Made by a program: the position numbers and the translations under genes | Shown here: positions 40,228 to 47,845 of the stretch, one piece after another | Layout of the letters: every line of letters starts with the position of its first letter | Numbering within the stretch: position 1 is the stretch's first letter | Assembly: GCF_040640155.1 (NCBI RefSeq) | Contig: NZ_JBFABE010000006.1 | Coordinates: 1-64,000 of the forward strand | Reading direction: 5' to 3' | Length of the DNA: 64,000 bases | Source: Streptosporangium sp040640155 | GTDB taxonomy: Bacteria; Actinomycetota; Actinomycetes; Streptosporangiales; Streptosporangiaceae | The notes under the pieces: generated by a model | The model's input: the letters and a program-made list of their open reading frames with translations, nothing else | Databases searched by the model: none | What the model was told of the DNA's origin: nothing

Positions 40228-41592
40228 ATGACGCTCGTAGGACCGCTCGAAGAGCCCGTCTCCGTCAGGGATTCGGTGTCGGAACTGACCGCGGCATCGA
40301 GTTACCGGCCGACGGGGAATCCATATGTCGACGACACTCCATATCATCGCCCATTGGACGCCGACCGGCTTTCCAGAATCAAGTGGGATCAGCCGCTCAC
40401 CGAAGAGGGATTGCTCTCGGACGACAGCCTGGTGGCCAATCGGCTGCTGATGAACATTTACGAGAGCGATGCGCTCTTTCTTCCCTCCGGCGGACTCGCC
40501 GGAAAAGAGAAGCAGTTCACCGAGTTCTACGGCCGGAAAGCACGGCTGCATTCCGATCTCGTACGGCCGGCCGTGGAGTCCTACGTCTTCGACTCCCTCG
40601 GCTCCGATGTCCGAATAAACGGACGCTGGGACTGCGACGCCCTTGAGGCGCACGTCCTGGCGGCGATCGACGAGGCGGTGAACGGGGACCGGCCGGCGCT
40701 GCGCGCGATCGAGGAGGCGGCGGACCCGCGGCGCGCGGCCGAGATGATGATCGCTCAGATGGCGCTCGACGGCCTGACCGAGGCGACCGCGATGTCGCAG
40801 AACCTCGGGGGCGCGTACGGCCCGGAGCAGAGCGAGGTCTTCAAGATCTTCATCGACGAGTTCGGCTACGGCGTCTTCGACGCCAAGCACAGCACCCTGT
40901 TCGTGGAGCTCTGCCGCAGCGTGGGCATGAGCACCGAGCCGCACCACTACTGGTTCTACTACCTGCCGAGCTGGATCGCCGGGAACAACTACTTCTACAA
41001 GGTCACCAGGAACCGCTCCCAGTTCTTCCGCTACATCGGCGGCATGGCCTTCCTGGAGGCGACGTTCGCCCCGTCCTTCGCGGCCATGACCAAGACCTAC
41101 CGCGCGGTCTACGGCGACGGGATCGACACCCGGTACTTCGACGAGCACGCCCACATCGACCAGCACCACGGCAGGATGGCGGTGTACGACCTCCTGCTGC
41201 CGCTCGCCCGCAAGCACGGCGACTACGCCGTCCGCGAGCTGTTGCGCGGCATCGAGGACGTCCGCGCCCTGGGGCGGCTCAACGACGCCGACCTGATCGG
41301 GCAGCTCTCCTGGCGACCGGAGGTCGTGACCGCGGACACCGGCCGCGACGGACAGGACGAACCGTGCGAGATCGACGCCGGCACGCCGTTCGAGACGATG
41401 ATCAGCGACCACGACATGACCGTCTCGGTGCTGGACGGCACCGCCGAGCTGCACTGGAGCGCCACCGGCGGGCCGCTGGAGGTGGCCGCGGGCCAGGCGG
41501 TGCGCGTCCCCAAGGGGCGGCTCCACGGCCTGCGGGCCGGTGCGGGCGCCACGATCGCCTTCACCCGGTCGCCGGCGCGGGCCGGCTCGTGA
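40228..41592 (+). CDS. SznF-like haem-oxygenase-like diiron N-oxygenase with C-terminal cupin
   Basis: A 454-residue protein with an HDO-fold diiron oxygenase (about 60-345) and a C-terminal cupin (about 375-450), the architecture of SznF, which N-hydroxylates N-methylarginine and rearranges it to an N-nitrosourea in streptozotocin biosynthesis. The seven iron ligands and neighbours I recall for SznF (E189, E215, H225, E281, H311, D315, H318) map without a gap to E185, E211, H221, E277, H307, D311 and H314 here. In the cupin, SznF has H407, H409 and H448; this protein has Ser 393, His 395 and His 433, so one ligand is missing. ATG 40228 follows TGGAAGG. The first 130 codons are lower in GC than the rest. 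The stop overlaps the Rieske gene (GTGA). Confidence 0.85.
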   Translation: MTLVGPLEEPVSVRDSVSELTAASSYRPTGNPYVDDTPYHRPLDADRLSRIKWDQPLTEEGLLSDDSLVANRLLMNIYESDALFLPSGGLAGKEKQFTEFYGRKARLHSDLVRPAVESYVFDSLGSDVRINGRWDCDALEAHVLAAIDEAVNGDRPALRAIEEAADPRRAAEMMIAQMALDGLTEATAMSQNLGGAYGPEQSEVFKIFIDEFGYGVFDAKHSTLFVELCRSVGMSTEPHHYWFYYLPSWIAGNNYFYKVTRNRSQFFRYIGGMAFLEATFAPSFAAMTKTYRAVYGDGIDTRYFDEHAHIDQHHGRMAVYDLLLPLARKHGDYAVRELLRGIEDVRALGRLNDADLIGQLSWRPEVVTADTGRDGQDEPCEIDAGTPFETMISDHDMTVSVLDGTAELHWSATGGPLEVAAGQAVRVPKGRLHGLRAGAGATIAFTRSPARAGS

Positions 41593-41909
41593 GCGCCCGC
41601 GTCCGGGTGGAACTCGAATGGCCCCGGCACAACGCCGTGCGCGCCGGTGACGAGACCTACTTCTTCCTGGAGCGGGCCGGTTCCGTCCACCTGATCCACA
41701 GCCGCTGCCCGCACCGCGGCGGCCCGCTCCATCTCGGCGAGATCGAGGCCGAACGGTTGCGCTGCCCCTGGCACGGCAGCACCTTTCGCGTCGACCGCCT
41801 CTGTGACCGCGCTGTCCCCACGATCCAGCGAGGTTCCAGTGTCGTCGCCTACCTGCCGGCCGACGCCGGCGAGGCGGTTCCGGTACAGCAGATCGTGTTC
41901 GCGAGCTAA
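41589..41909 (+). CDS. Rieske [2Fe-2S] ferredoxin
   Basis: A 106-residue stand-alone Rieske protein with the cluster ligands Cys-x-His in SRCPHRGGPL and Cys-x2-His in RCPWHGSTF. It carries electrons and has no catalytic domain of its own. The GTG start overlaps the stop of the diiron oxygenase by the GTGA arrangement, so its likely job is to reduce that oxygenase; this is inferred from coupling. No ferredoxin reductase is encoded nearby. It is followed nine bases later by the methyltransferase gene. Confidence 0.88.
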   Translation: MSARVRVELEWPRHNAVRAGDETYFFLERAGSVHLIHSRCPHRGGPLHLGEIEAERLRCPWHGSTFRVDRLCDRAVPTIQRGSSVVAYLPADAGEAVPVQQIVFAS

Positions 41910-41918
41910 GGGCGATCC

Positions 41919-43046
41919 ATGACATCCATCATCAAGAACGTCGAGGGCTCACCGAACGACTCCGAGGCCGAGTCGCTCTTCTGGGACGAGGTCGTCGGTT
42001 CCGAGGCCATGCTGAAGCACGGCATGGACGCGCTGAACCGGCGGGACTACGCCACCGCCGCCAACCTGTTCGCGGGGGCGGGCGGTGCCCGGCCCGGATA
42101 CGGCCCGGCCAACCTCCTGTTCAACCGCGCGGTGCGTCAGCTCGTGCCGCGCTGGCACTTCGCGATGCTCAACGACCAGGCCCGCAACGAGGCCTACCGC
42201 AAGGCCATCTCGGCCGTCGTGCGGCCCGGCGACCTCGTGCTGGACATCGGGACCGGAGCCGGGCTGCTGTCCCTGCTCGCCATCGAGGCCGGCGCCGGCA
42301 TGGTGGTCACCTGCGAGATGGAACCGGTCATCGCCGCCATCGCCCGCCGGACCATGGCCGTGAACGGCGTGGACTCGCGGGTGAAGGTGGTGGAGGCGAA
42401 GTCGACGGACCTGCGGGTCGGCGTCGACCTGCCGCGTCCGGCGGACGTGCTGGTCACCGAGATCTTCGACTGCGGACTGCTCGGCGAGGGCGCCCTGCCG
42501 AGCATCGAGCACGCCCGCCAGGAACTGCTGCGGCCGGACGCCGCCATCGTGCCGCAGGGCGCCCGGTTGTGGGGGCGGCTGGTCGAGAGCGAGGACCTGT
42601 TCGCCCACAACCACGTGGACACCGTCTACGACTTCGACATGACGCTCTTCCAGCAGTTCAGGTCGATGGAGTACTTCTCCACCTATCTCACCGGCTACCG
42701 GCACCGGCTGCTCGGCGAGGCGTTCCCGCTGTTCGACTTCGACTTCCGTACCGGCAAGTGCGAGCAGGAGCGCCTCATCCCGGCGCCGGTGTCGGCCGAC
42801 GGGACCTGCCACGCGATCGTCATGTGGTTCGAGCTCGACCTGGCCGGCGGCGTCACACTGTCCAACGGCATCGAGGACCACGGGACGCACTGGCGGCAGG
42901 CGGTGCAGACCTTCGAGCGGCCCCTGTCCTGCCGCGCCGGCGAGCCGCTGCGGCTGCTCGTCTCCCACGACAACGACCGGGTGCTGGTGCGGCCCGAGCC
43001 TCTCGGTGCCACCGCGGCCGAAGAGTCCGTTTCCGGACACAGGTAG
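41919..43046 (+). CDS. PRMT-type arginine N-methyltransferase (PRMT7/SznE-like)
   Basis: A 375-residue SAM-dependent methyltransferase of the protein-arginine-methyltransferase fold. The N-terminal 65 residues look TPR-like (GMDALNRRDYATAANLFAGA). The SAM motif is VLDIGTGAGLLSLLAIEAG, the double-E hairpin is VTEIFDCGLLGEGALPS and the THW loop is GTHWRQAVQ, all of which mark the PRMT family; WHFAMLNDQARNEAYRKAI and the double-E region are closest to PRMT7. In the streptozotocin pathway the PRMT-like SznE methylates free L-arginine before SznF acts. Located between the Rieske gene and an amino-acid permease in one operon, this enzyme most likely supplies N-methylarginine. A protein substrate cannot be excluded. 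Confidence 0.82.
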   Translation: MTSIIKNVEGSPNDSEAESLFWDEVVGSEAMLKHGMDALNRRDYATAANLFAGAGGARPGYGPANLLFNRAVRQLVPRWHFAMLNDQARNEAYRKAISAVVRPGDLVLDIGTGAGLLSLLAIEAGAGMVVTCEMEPVIAAIARRTMAVNGVDSRVKVVEAKSTDLRVGVDLPRPADVLVTEIFDCGLLGEGALPSIEHARQELLRPDAAIVPQGARLWGRLVESEDLFAHNHVDTVYDFDMTLFQQFRSMEYFSTYLTGYRHRLLGEAFPLFDFDFRTGKCEQERLIPAPVSADGTCHAIVMWFELDLAGGVTLSNGIEDHGTHWRQAVQTFERPLSCRAGEPLRLLVSHDNDRVLVRPEPLGATAAEESVSGHR

Positions 43047-43114
43047 CCGACAACCACCGAGGATGGGCGGGCGTCCACCGTCGTCCCCGTACCTCCGCCC
43101 ATTTTGAGGAGAAG

Positions 43115-44413
43115 ATGAGTACCACGGCTGATTCATCCAAGGAACTGCGCAAGACCCTGACCATCAGCCGGGGCGTCGGCCTGGCGGTCAGCATGATCGT
43201 CGGCAGTGGATTGCTGGTGTTGCCGGGGCTCGCGTACGCCTCCGTCGGATCCGCGGCGGTCTTCGCCTGGGTCGCGGCGGCGATCATGGTGATCCCCCTG
43301 CTGCTGGTCTTCTCGAAGCTCGGCTCGCGCTACCCCAGCGCGGGCGGGGTGATCGGCTTCATGCAGGCCGCCTTCGGAAGGAGCGTCGCCTCGCCCGTCG
43401 CCTACGTGCTGCTCGGCGCCACGGCGTGCGGCGGGGCGGCGATGGCGATCACCGGGGGCAACTACACGGCGGTGCTGCTCGGCATGCCCGACGCCGTCTT
43501 CCCGGCGACGCTGGGTTACCTGGCGCTGGTGGCGGTGCTGAACGCCCTGGGGTCGCGCCTGGCGGGCGGGGTCCAGACGGTCGTCACCGCGCTGCTGGTG
43601 CTGCTCATCGCGGTCGTCGCGGCCGTACCGTTCATCACGCCCGGCTTCGAGACACCGGGCACGGTGACGCTGCCGATGAGCTGGCTCGACCTGCTCCCCG
43701 CGGTCGGACTGGTCTTCTTCGCCTTCACCGGCTGGGAACTGGTCGCCTCGACCACCGAGGAGTACCACAACCCCCGGCGCGACCTGCCGCTGGTGCTGAT
43801 CATCTCCTTCGTCGTCATCGTGGTCCTGTACGTGGGCATCGCCACCGCGGTGCAGGTGTCCCTGGACCCGAACGACCCGATGGTCCGCCAGGCGCCGGTG
43901 GCGGCGGTCCTGCGGCAGGTCTTCGGCGCCGCCGCCGGGACCGCGGCCGCGGTGCTCGGCGCCCTGATCGTCTTCGCGACGCTGATGGGCGGCACCTGGG
44001 CGACCTCGCGGATCGTGTTCGCCACCGCGCGGGAGCGCCTGCTGCCCGCGCGGCTGACCGCCTGCAACAAGGTCAACGGTGCCCCCGTCGCCGCCATCGT
44101 GGTCGCCGTCCTGATGTTCGGCACGGTCGTGGTCCTGTACGGCGCCGAGGTGCTCACGCTCGACCAGGTCTTCCGGCTGTCGGCGGTGAACTTCATCATC
44201 GGCTACGCCATGTCGGCCCTGGCGTACGGCAAGCTGTTCAAGGGCCCGAGGAATCTGCTGCTGGTGGTGCTGGCGTGCGCCCCGGTGGTGGTGCTCCTGA
44301 TCGGCTTCGGCTGGATGCTGCTCTACCCCCTGGCGCTCCTGGTCGCCGGCACGGTGGTGCACGTGCTGACCGCCGAGAAGGACCCGGTGCCGGTGGCACC
44401 CCCGGCCGACTGA
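43115..44413 (+). CDS. APC-family amino acid permease
   Basis: A 432-residue permease with 11-12 membrane helices. The first helix pair (SRGVGLAVSMIVGSGLLVLPG) has the G-S-G substrate loop of the APC superfamily, and FFAFTGWELVASTTEEYHNPRRDLP is typical of helix 6 and its following loop. ATG 43115 follows GAGGAGAAG. It ends the oxygenase-Rieske-methyltransferase operon and may import arginine or export the product; direction cannot be read from sequence. A 14-bp terminator stem follows immediately. Confidence 0.87.
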   Translation: MSTTADSSKELRKTLTISRGVGLAVSMIVGSGLLVLPGLAYASVGSAAVFAWVAAAIMVIPLLLVFSKLGSRYPSAGGVIGFMQAAFGRSVASPVAYVLLGATACGGAAMAITGGNYTAVLLGMPDAVFPATLGYLALVAVLNALGSRLAGGVQTVVTALLVLLIAVVAAVPFITPGFETPGTVTLPMSWLDLLPAVGLVFFAFTGWELVASTTEEYHNPRRDLPLVLIISFVVIVVLYVGIATAVQVSLDPNDPMVRQAPVAAVLRQVFGAAAGTAAAVLGALIVFATLMGGTWATSRIVFATARERLLPARLTACNKVNGAPVAAIVVAVLMFGTVVVLYGAEVLTLDQVFRLSAVNFIIGYAMSALAYGKLFKGPRNLLLVVLACAPVVVLLIGFGWMLLYPLALLVAGTVVHVLTAEKDPVPVAPPAD

Positions 44414-44425
44414 GAGCACGTCGCG

Positions 44426-44461
44426 GCCGCACCGGCCCGGAAGTTCACGGGCCGGTGCGGC
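44426..44461. terminator. terminator between the permease and TetR genes
   Basis: Perfect 14-base arms GCCGCACCGGCCCG and CGGGCCGGTGCGGC with an eight-base loop. It lies between convergent genes and overlaps the TetR stop codon. Confidence 0.8.
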
Positions 44462-45086
44462 GTCGGGCCAGGAGCTCGCGGGCCAGGGCCTCGCCCCACC
44501 ACTGTTCGACCCGGTCGGGGGACCAGCCACGCTCGCCGGTGAGCGTGGCGTAGACGTCGATGTTGCACATGGCCCCGTAGACGTCGACGGCCGACGGCAC
44601 GTCCAGGCCGTGCCGCAGAACGCCGGCCGGCCAGGAGGAGAACACCAGCACGCGGGTCTCGTCACCCCGCCTGCGGCCGTCCTCGTAGGCCGCCGCCAGC
44701 TCCGGCTCGGTGCGGGCCGCCTCGCGCACCAGCGAGATGACGTCCCCCGCCCGCTCGAACAGCCGCCGGTCGTAGGCGGCCATCGCCGCCAGGTGCCGCT
44801 CGGGGACCGTCGTGCTCTCCAGCTCCTCCAGCATCCTCGGCACGTCGGCCGACAGGTCGGCCGCGTCCGCCAGGGCCCGGGTCAGACCCGCCTTGTTCCC
44901 GTACGTCGCGTAGACCGTCGGCGCGGAGACGCCCGCCTCGCGGGCGACCTCCCGGACGGTCGTCACCGCCCACCCCCGGGAGACGAACAGCCGGAGGGCG
45001 GCGTCGGCGATCGCCGTCCGTGTCTCCCGCGCCTGCGCCGCCCGGCGCAACGAGTCGTAACGACGCCGTTCCGGCTCTGAGCTCAC
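44445..45086 (-). CDS. TetR-family transcriptional regulator
   Basis: A 213-residue TetR repressor. The helix-turn-helix is AADAALRLFVSRGWAVTTVREVAREAGVSAPTVYATYGNK in style, with a C-terminal ligand domain of no recognised specificity. GTG start with GGAGGGG upstream. It is divergent from the membrane-protein gene 37 bases away, which is its most likely target. Control of the convergent permease operon is possible but not supported by position. Confidence 0.85.
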   Translation of the reverse strand: MSSEPERRRYDSLRRAAQARETRTAIADAALRLFVSRGWAVTTVREVAREAGVSAPTVYATYGNKAGLTRALADAADLSADVPRMLEELESTTVPERHLAAMAAYDRRLFERAGDVISLVREAARTEPELAAAYEDGRRRGDETRVLVFSSWPAGVLRHGLDVPSAVDVYGAMCNIDVYATLTGERGWSPDRVEQWWGEALARELLARRRTGP

Positions 45087-45111
45087 TGCCCCTCCGCTAC
45101 TTTACGATGCT

Positions 45112-45123
45112 TATAATGAATAT
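45112..45123 (+). promoter_or_regulatory. -10 box giving a leaderless membrane-protein mRNA
   Basis: A perfect TATAAT at 45112-45117 ends six bases before the ATG at 45124, so transcription would start at or next to the start codon. No Shine-Dalgarno is present. No clear -35 was found. Confidence 0.6.
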
Positions 45124-45813
45124 ATGCCACGTCAGCCATTCGCGGAGTCCTCGCCGGGCTTCTCGCGCGTCACCGGCGCCGCCGCCCTCGGGTTCGCCGT
45201 CGCGATCGTCCTCGCCAACGCGGTCATGGTGCCCGCGGGACTTCCGCTCACCGGAGCCGAGATCGGCGCGGTCGACACCTTCTTCGGAACCGAAGGCGGC
45301 GCCGTCGCCGTCGCGTCGGCGCTCACCCCCGCCGCCTGGGTGCTGGCCACGCTGTTCGGCGCGGGTGCGGTCTCCGCGCTGCGGCGCTCCGAACGCGACC
45401 GGGGCGAGGCCTGGTCCCTGGTCGGATTCACCGGCCTGGCGCTGCAGAACGTCACGTTCGCCGGGGTCGTCGCGATCCGCCTGGCACTCTCGGCGACGAC
45501 CGGCGACGATGGCACCACGACCGGGGGACTGTGGGCCCTGCACGACGCGCTGTTCACCCTCAACGGCACCTTCCTGGCACTCGCCCTCCTCGGCCTGTCG
45601 GTGGCGGGCCTGCGTGCCGGCGTCATCCGGACCTGGCACGGCACCCTCGGGCTGGTGTCGGCCGCGCTGCTGTTCGTCTCGGCCACGCTCACCCCTCTGA
45701 TCATCGACCACACCGGTCCCCTCGGGCTCCTCGGCCTCGCCGGCTGGTCGATGTGGGTGATCTGGATCCTCGCGTACGGCGTCACCCTGATCCGCCTGAA
45801 CCCGGCGCGGTGA
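45124..45813 (+). CDS. integral membrane protein of unknown function
   Basis: A 229-residue protein with six or seven hydrophobic helices (for example AALGFAVAIVLANAVMV, TLGLVSAALLFVSATLTPL, GLAGWSMWVIWILAYGVTLI). I do not recognise its family with confidence; the arrangement is similar to small DUF4386-type actinobacterial membrane proteins. It is preceded by a TATAAT that implies a leaderless message and is divergent from a TetR repressor, which suggests inducible expression. Confidence 0.7.
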   Translation: MPRQPFAESSPGFSRVTGAAALGFAVAIVLANAVMVPAGLPLTGAEIGAVDTFFGTEGGAVAVASALTPAAWVLATLFGAGAVSALRRSERDRGEAWSLVGFTGLALQNVTFAGVVAIRLALSATTGDDGTTTGGLWALHDALFTLNGTFLALALLGLSVAGLRAGVIRTWHGTLGLVSAALLFVSATLTPLIIDHTGPLGLLGLAGWSMWVIWILAYGVTLIRLNPAR

Positions 45814-45860
45814 CGACACGGTGACGACGCGCCGCGCGGCCCGGACGCGGGGATCCGGCG

Positions 45861-47180
45861 CTAGTACGGCAGGTAGTAGCTGAGCACGTCGGCGGTGAGC
45901 GGCGGGAACAGCGCGCGGAACAGCTCACGGTCGGGACCGGGGTAGACGTCGGGCCTGATCCGGGACAGCCCGTCCATCCCGTGCGGGCCGAACAGCAGGG
46001 CCGCCAGGTGGTCGGGCGCCACCCCGGCGCCGCCTTCGGCCCCGGGCCCCTGCATCGTGCCGCCGGCGACGACCTCGCCCAGGCCGTCGGCGCGGACGGG
46101 TATCCGGTGGTGGGCGCCGAAGGTGGAGATGACGATGTCACGGCCGGTACGGTCGATCCCGGCCGCGACGAGGCGGCGCCACAGCACCGGTCGCAACCGG
46201 GTCAGCAGTGCCGTCACGTCCGGGACACGGAGGTAGTACTGCTCGGCCTCGGTCCGCCGCCCGTCGGAGAACAGGTCGCTCCAGGCCGCCGCGGTCACCG
46301 TGCCGGCCCGCTCCACGGCCCGTACCCGCCCGCCGGGGACGAGGGCGGCCACGCCACGGAGCAGATCCAGCGCCGCCGCCCCGTCGAGCGCGGCGGCCTC
46401 GGCCAGGAGCACCTCGCCGTCGTCCGGCGGTGTGGTGCGCCCGGTGGCGACGACGCCACCTGCGACGCCACCGACGCCTGCGCCGCCGACGCCGCCACTG
46501 ACGCCACTGACGCCGCCGACGTCGTCGGTGCCGGCACCGCCGCGCTCCACCACCCAGGTCGTGCTCGCCTCGTGGGCCAGCAACCACCGCCGGCGCGGCG
46601 CCGAATGCGGCACGGCCACGTCGAACCGGCTCTGCGCCGACTCCTGCAACGCCGTCATCGCGGGGATGTCCGAGGGCCGGGCGGCTCGTAGCGCCGGTGA
46701 GCGGGCGTCGCCGGCCGGCGGGACGCGCACGAGCGGCGCGGGCGGTATGCCGACGGCGTACTCGTACCCGAACAGCCGGTAGAAGTACGGTATGCCGATC
46801 ATCATCTGCAGGACGTGGCCCCGGGCGGCGGAGCGCTCGTGCGCCCACCCCATCAGGGCCCGCACGAGCCCGCGGCCCTCGTACTCCCGGTGGGTGGCCA
46901 CCAGCTCGACCTGACCGGCGGGAAGCCGCACGTCGGCGAGACGCGTCTCCTCGTCCAGGAGCGTCGCGGTGGAGACGATCCGGTCACCGTCGGCGACCAC
47001 GGCGCACGACGCCCATCCGGCGTCGGGATCGGTCACGACCAGCCGGTGGTCGAGGGCGTCGGCGGGCTCCCCGCGGTCGGTGAGAAGCGCCCCGATCTGG
47101 TCGAGGTCGGCCGGACGCGCCTGTCTCAGGACGAGGCCACCGGGCAGCGGGACCGGCGGGGGAGTAGGGGTCACGGTCAC
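45861..47180 (-). CDS. Eis-like GNAT N-acetyltransferase
   Basis: A protein of about 439 residues with an N-terminal GNAT domain (AVVADGDRIVSTATLL and the acetyl-CoA loop ELVATHREYEGRGLVRALM), a second degenerate GNAT domain and an SCP2-like C-terminal domain, the three-part Eis layout. Eis proteins acetylate amines such as aminoglycosides or lysine. The chain ends in LSYYLPY, so the terminal carboxylate could act as in Eis; this is inferred. The insertion around residues 215-250 is a Gly/Val repeat (GGVSGVSGGVGGAGVGGVAG) that interrupts the second domain. The start is uncertain: GTG 47180 or ATG 47237, neither with a good ribosome site. Confidence 0.65.
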   Translation of the reverse strand: MTVTPTPPPVPLPGGLVLRQARPADLDQIGALLTDRGEPADALDHRLVVTDPDAGWASCAVVADGDRIVSTATLLDEETRLADVRLPAGQVELVATHREYEGRGLVRALMGWAHERSAARGHVLQMMIGIPYFYRLFGYEYAVGIPPAPLVRVPPAGDARSPALRAARPSDIPAMTALQESAQSRFDVAVPHSAPRRRWLLAHEASTTWVVERGGAGTDDVGGVSGVSGGVGGAGVGGVAGGVVATGRTTPPDDGEVLLAEAAALDGAAALDLLRGVAALVPGGRVRAVERAGTVTAAAWSDLFSDGRRTEAEQYYLRVPDVTALLTRLRPVLWRRLVAAGIDRTGRDIVISTFGAHHRIPVRADGLGEVVAGGTMQGPGAEGGAGVAPDHLAALLFGPHGMDGLSRIRPDVYPGPDRELFRALFPPLTADVLSYYLPY

Positions 47181-47509
47181 GGGGGGACTGTCCCACCGCC
47201 CGGACGGCCCGTCCACCGCTTTTCCGCGACCGGCCATGCCCCCCGGGGGACTCGCGGGGTCTCCCGGACCGGCTCCCGGGCTCCGGGGACGAACCTCCGC
47301 CCGGTGTACGGCGGGGCCTCACGGGTAGCACCGGACCGGGCCGGGATTCGCCGGTTCGCCGGGGCCGCGCGTCTCACCCCCTTCCCGGGCACCGCTCCCG
47401 TCTTCCGGGCACCGCCCCCGGCGGGACACGCGGAACACCCGGGCGGAGCGGGACGTGCGGACGAGGCGGAACGGCACACCACACGACGAACAGGAAAAGG
47501 ACGACAACC
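47181..47509. other. intergenic region between divergent genes
   Basis: About 330 bases between the Eis-like gene and the small protein gene. It must contain both promoters. It is GC-rich and I see no palindrome or promoter that stands out. Confidence 0.4.
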
Positions 47510-47845
47510 ATGGCACTGGTCGATCGAGACGACGTCCGCGAGCTGCTGACGTCGCCGGACCCCGACGCGACGCTGATCTTCGTCGGGGGCGCGTGCCGGG
47601 TCGTCCCGGCGGACCAGGTCGAGGGACTGGTCGTCGTCAGCCGCCGCGAGCTGCAGGGCCAGCTCAGCGAGGGCGGGGGCGAGGGCGAGGGCCGGAACGA
47701 GGGCCAGGGTAACGAGGGCCAGGGTCGGGTCGGGGGCCGAGGCGGGGGCGGGGCGGGCGCCGGCGCGGCCGGCGAGGTGAGCGACGAGCGGCTCGACGAG
47801 CTGGCGCACCGGCTGGACACCGTGGTCCGTGAGCTCGGTGGCTGA
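47510..47845 (+). CDS. small hypothetical protein with glycine-rich middle
   Basis: A 111-residue protein. The first 55 residues (MALVDRDDVRELLTSPDPD onward) and last 25 (VSDERLDELAHRLDTVVREL) look folded and helical. Residues about 55-90 are a Gly/Glu/Gln low-complexity stretch with repeated NEGQG. AAGGACGA lies upstream of the ATG. The stop overlaps the next gene by 17 bases, so it is coupled to the alpha-glucosidase. No family recognised. Confidence 0.6.
   Translation: MALVDRDDVRELLTSPDPDATLIFVGGACRVVPADQVEGLVVVSRRELQGQLSEGGGEGEGRNEGQGNEGQGRVGGRGGGGAGAGAAGEVSDERLDELAHRLDTVVRELGG

Noticed and set aside
42569..43114. N-terminal extension of the amino-acid permease
   Set aside because: The open frame overlaps the methyltransferase gene out of frame. 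A clear ribosome site GAGGAGAAG precedes the ATG at 43115.
45089..45123. TetR operator between the TetR gene and the membrane-protein gene
   Set aside because: The 37-bp gap contains a perfect -10 box but no convincing inverted repeat.
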